A DNA stretch of 6,332 nt, from assembly GCA_021796905.1 (NCBI GenBank), contig JAKABK010000122.1, positions 1-6,332 of the forward strand. The letters are read 5' to 3'. Below the pieces are notes generated by a model that saw only the letters and a list, made by a program, of their open reading frames with translations, did no database searches and was not told the DNA's origin. The first letter of the stretch is position 1; each line of letters begins with the position of its first letter. The stretch is from Actinomycetes bacterium (GTDB lineage: Bacteria; Actinomycetota; Acidimicrobiia; Acidimicrobiales; Palsa-688). This document shows positions 4,975 through 6,332 of this stretch, in pieces. A program made the translations under genes and the position numbers.

Positions 4975-6182
4975 CCGACCAGGGGTCGCTGCGCAAGCCG
5001 GTCGACGACGTCTTCGCCAAGGTTGCCGACCCTCGCGTCGAGCAGTGGCACCTGGCCGAGTCCCTCGGTCTTCTCCCGTTCTTCCGGGAGCTGAGCGGCG
5101 AGGTCGGTCCCCGAATGGTCTTCGAGGGCCGCCCGGTGGTGATGCTCGGGTCCAACAACTACCTGGGTCTCACCGCCGACCCGCGGGTGCGTCGGGCCGC
5201 GGTGGACGCGGTCAGCCGCTACGGCACCGGGCTCACCGGCAGCCGCCTGCTCAACGGGACCCTACCTCTGCACCGTGAGCTGGAGGAGGAGCTGGCCGAC
5301 TGGGTCGCCATGGAATCCGCCCTGGTCTTCACCACCGGCTACGCCGCGAACCTCGGGCTGATGGTCTCGCTGCTCGGCGAGGGTGACGCCGCTTTCGTCG
5401 ACTCTGCCGCCCACGCCAGCCTGGTCGACGGGGGGCGCTTCAGCGAAGGCACGCTGCGCGCCTTCCGTCACAACCGCCCGAACAGCCTCCGTCGGGGCTT
5501 GCGGGCCTGGCGGGAGCAACCCGACGCCGGCGGCCTGCTCGTCGCGGTCGACGGTGTCTACTCGATGGAAGGTGACGTAGCACCGCTGGCGGAGATCGCC
5601 GCCGCCTGCAGCGAGATGAGCGCCCGGCTCCTCGTCGACGAGGCCCACGCCCTCGGTGTCGTCGGCGAGCAAGGGTCCGGGTCGTCGCGGGAGGCGGGCA
5701 TTCGTCCCGACCTGGTGATGGGCACTTTCTCCAAGTCGTTGGCGAGCTGCGGGGGGTTCATCGCCGGCCCCCGACCGGTGATCGACTTCTTGAAGGTCAC
5801 CTGCCGGCCGCTGCTGTTCACCGCTTCGGGGGTTCCCGCCGCGCTCGCCGCCGCGCTCGAGGCGTCCCGGCTCGCCCGCGCCGAGAGCTGGCGGCGCGAA
5901 GCGGTCGTCGCCAACGCCCGCCGCCTGCGTTCGGGGTTGCGCCAGCTCGGCTACGACGCCGGCGGGGACGATCGCAGCGCCATCGTCCCGGTCCTGGTCG
6001 GCGACGACTGGAAGGCGGGGACCCTCTGGCGGGCCCTGCTCGAGCAGGGTGTCTACACCAACTGCGCGGTCGCCCCGGCGGTCTCCAAGGCGCTGCTGCG
6101 GACCTCGGTGATGGCCACCCACACCGACACCGACATCGACGACGCCCTGAGCGGCTTCGAGGTGGCCGCGGCCAACCTGTGA
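4971..6182 (+). CDS. Alpha-oxoamine synthase, serine palmitoyltransferase-like
   Basis: A 403-residue PLP enzyme (fold type I) of the alpha-oxoamine synthase family, which condenses an amino acid with an acyl-thioester, losing CO2, to give an amino-ketone. Visible are GSNNYLGL (60-67), GTGLTGSRLLNGT (85-97), the ring-stacking H148 (AHAS), VDGVYSMEGD (193-202), DEAH (223-226, D223 contacting the PLP nitrogen) and the Schiff-base lysine K255 in GTFSKSLAS. LLRTSVMATHT is at 375-385. LNGT, the lead-in GLLPFFRE, FSKSLAS and MATHT resemble serine palmitoyltransferase-type members more than BioF (typically SGNSPLH and SNDYLGL) or Kbl. The loop before LLRTS reads VAPAVSK, lacking the PPATP-like motif of classical SPT, so the substrate may differ. 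GTG 4971 overlaps the hydroxylase stop (GTGA), with GGGA six bases upstream; the frame stays open further back only as a shadow of the hydroxylase gene. BioF or 2-amino-3-ketobutyrate ligase remain alternatives; no other bio or threonine-catabolism gene is nearby. Confidence 0.85.
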   Translation: MTDQGSLRKPVDDVFAKVADPRVEQWHLAESLGLLPFFRELSGEVGPRMVFEGRPVVMLGSNNYLGLTADPRVRRAAVDAVSRYGTGLTGSRLLNGTLPLHRELEEELADWVAMESALVFTTGYAANLGLMVSLLGEGDAAFVDSAAHASLVDGGRFSEGTLRAFRHNRPNSLRRGLRAWREQPDAGGLLVAVDGVYSMEGDVAPLAEIAAACSEMSARLLVDEAHALGVVGEQGSGSSREAGIRPDLVMGTFSKSLASCGGFIAGPRPVIDFLKVTCRPLLFTASGVPAALAAALEASRLARAESWRREAVVANARRLRSGLRQLGYDAGGDDRSAIVPVLVGDDWKAGTLWRALLEQGVYTNCAVAPAVSKALLRTSVMATHTDTDIDDALSGFEVAAANL

Positions 6183-6191
6183 AGCTACTCG

Positions 6192-6221
6192 CCTGACCTG
6201 ACCTGACCTGACCTGACCTGA
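6192..6221 (+). repeat. Pentanucleotide tandem repeat, six CCTGA units
   Basis: Six perfect, consecutive copies of CCTGA begin 9 bp after the TGA of the alpha-oxoamine synthase gene. Since 5 and 3 share no factor, the TGA in each unit recurs in all three plus-strand frames, giving two stops per frame within 30 bp. The minus strand reads TCAGG and contains no stop. The array is non-coding; function unknown. Confidence 0.95.
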
Positions 6222-6301
6222 GCGGCCGCGCCCCGGATCGGCCGGGCGCCGGTCGGCCGGGACAGGGTGCCCCCGACCCCCCGGGGTGGCCCGCCGGTCG
6301 G
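6222..6301. other. GC-rich convergent intergenic region with nested short repeats, possible terminator
   Basis: This region lies between the end of the alpha-oxoamine synthase unit and the probable end of a minus-strand gene. TCGGCCGGG occurs at 6238-6246 and 6253-6261. GCCGGTCGGC begins at 6248 and again at 6293. CCCCCGGGGTGGC at 6278-6290 is an exact copy of the right arm of the hairpin at 821-833. CGGCCG at 6239-6244 and 6254-6259 could form a 6-bp stem with a 9-base loop. There is no T-tract. Termination in this region is expected from the convergent arrangement, but no single hairpin stands out as at 797-833. Confidence 0.4.
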
Positions 6302-6331
6302 CTACGAGCCGCCCTTGGAGTGGATCCGGAT
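6302..6331 (-). CDS. Probable C-terminal end of a convergent minus-strand gene (partial)
   Basis: Reading from 6331 leftwards gives nine codons, IRIHSKGGS, then TAG (6304-6302). All nine codons end in G or C; the other two minus-strand frames have many A/T third positions. This is the pattern of real genes in this window, and it fits the terminator-like region on its left, but nine codons is thin evidence and no family can be named. An alternative is that the ATG at 6330-6332, with GGAG nine bases upstream (6317-6320), starts a plus-strand gene; both cannot easily be true. Confidence 0.35.
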   Translation of the reverse strand: MRIHSKGGS

Positions 6332-6332
6332 G

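Noticed and set aside
5262..6122. Long minus-strand open frame opposite the alpha-oxoamine synthase
   Set aside because: Same reasoning: a GC-driven shadow of a gene with intact PLP-enzyme motifs.

Overview
The window is gene-dense, very GC-rich DNA with strong G/C bias at third codon positions, many GTG starts and no T-tract terminators. With the protein families present (an Rv0187-like O-methyltransferase, an actinobacterial-type glucose-6-phosphate dehydrogenase, a GDT1-family protein with ELPDKT and EWGDLT motifs), this points to the chromosome of a high-GC actinomycete. A deep lineage such as Acidimicrobiia is possible, but the sequence alone does not settle it. I see no mobile elements, tRNA or rRNA genes, or CRISPR arrays.

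Layout, left to right. (1) The last codons of a plus-strand gene (2-76) are followed after 9 bp by a complete SAM-dependent O-methyltransferase (86-751). (2) A perfect 13-bp inverted repeat (797-833) sits between this gene and the convergent minus-strand unit. (3) That minus-strand unit reads GDT1/UPF0016 membrane transporter (2939-2358), then zwf (2315-834). (4) A 35-bp divergent intergenic region (2940-2974) carries two mirror-image promoter-like boxes, each exactly 7 bp from a start codon. (5) A plus-strand pair follows: an SDR oxidoreductase (2975-3736) whose stop codon overlaps the GTG of a small membrane protein (3733-4137). (6) After a short spacer comes a second plus-strand pair: an aspartyl/asparaginyl beta-hydroxylase-family 2-oxoglutarate oxygenase (4216-4974) whose stop overlaps the GTG of a serine-palmitoyltransferase-like alpha-oxoamine synthase (4971-6182). 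(7) The right edge holds six tandem CCTGA units, a GC-rich repeat region, and probably the last codons of a convergent minus-strand gene (6331-6302).

The zwf/GDT1 unit combines NADPH supply with probable Mn2+/Ca2+ transport. The most interesting part is the coupled hydroxylase and alpha-oxoamine synthase pair. One enzyme class condenses an amino acid with an acyl-CoA to give an amino-ketone; the other includes LpxO and OlsC, which hydroxylate acyl chains of membrane lipids. Together, perhaps with the upstream SDR as ketone reductase, they could make a hydroxylated sphingoid-like amino lipid. That pathway is my inference; the sequence directly supports only the enzyme families and the tight coupling.
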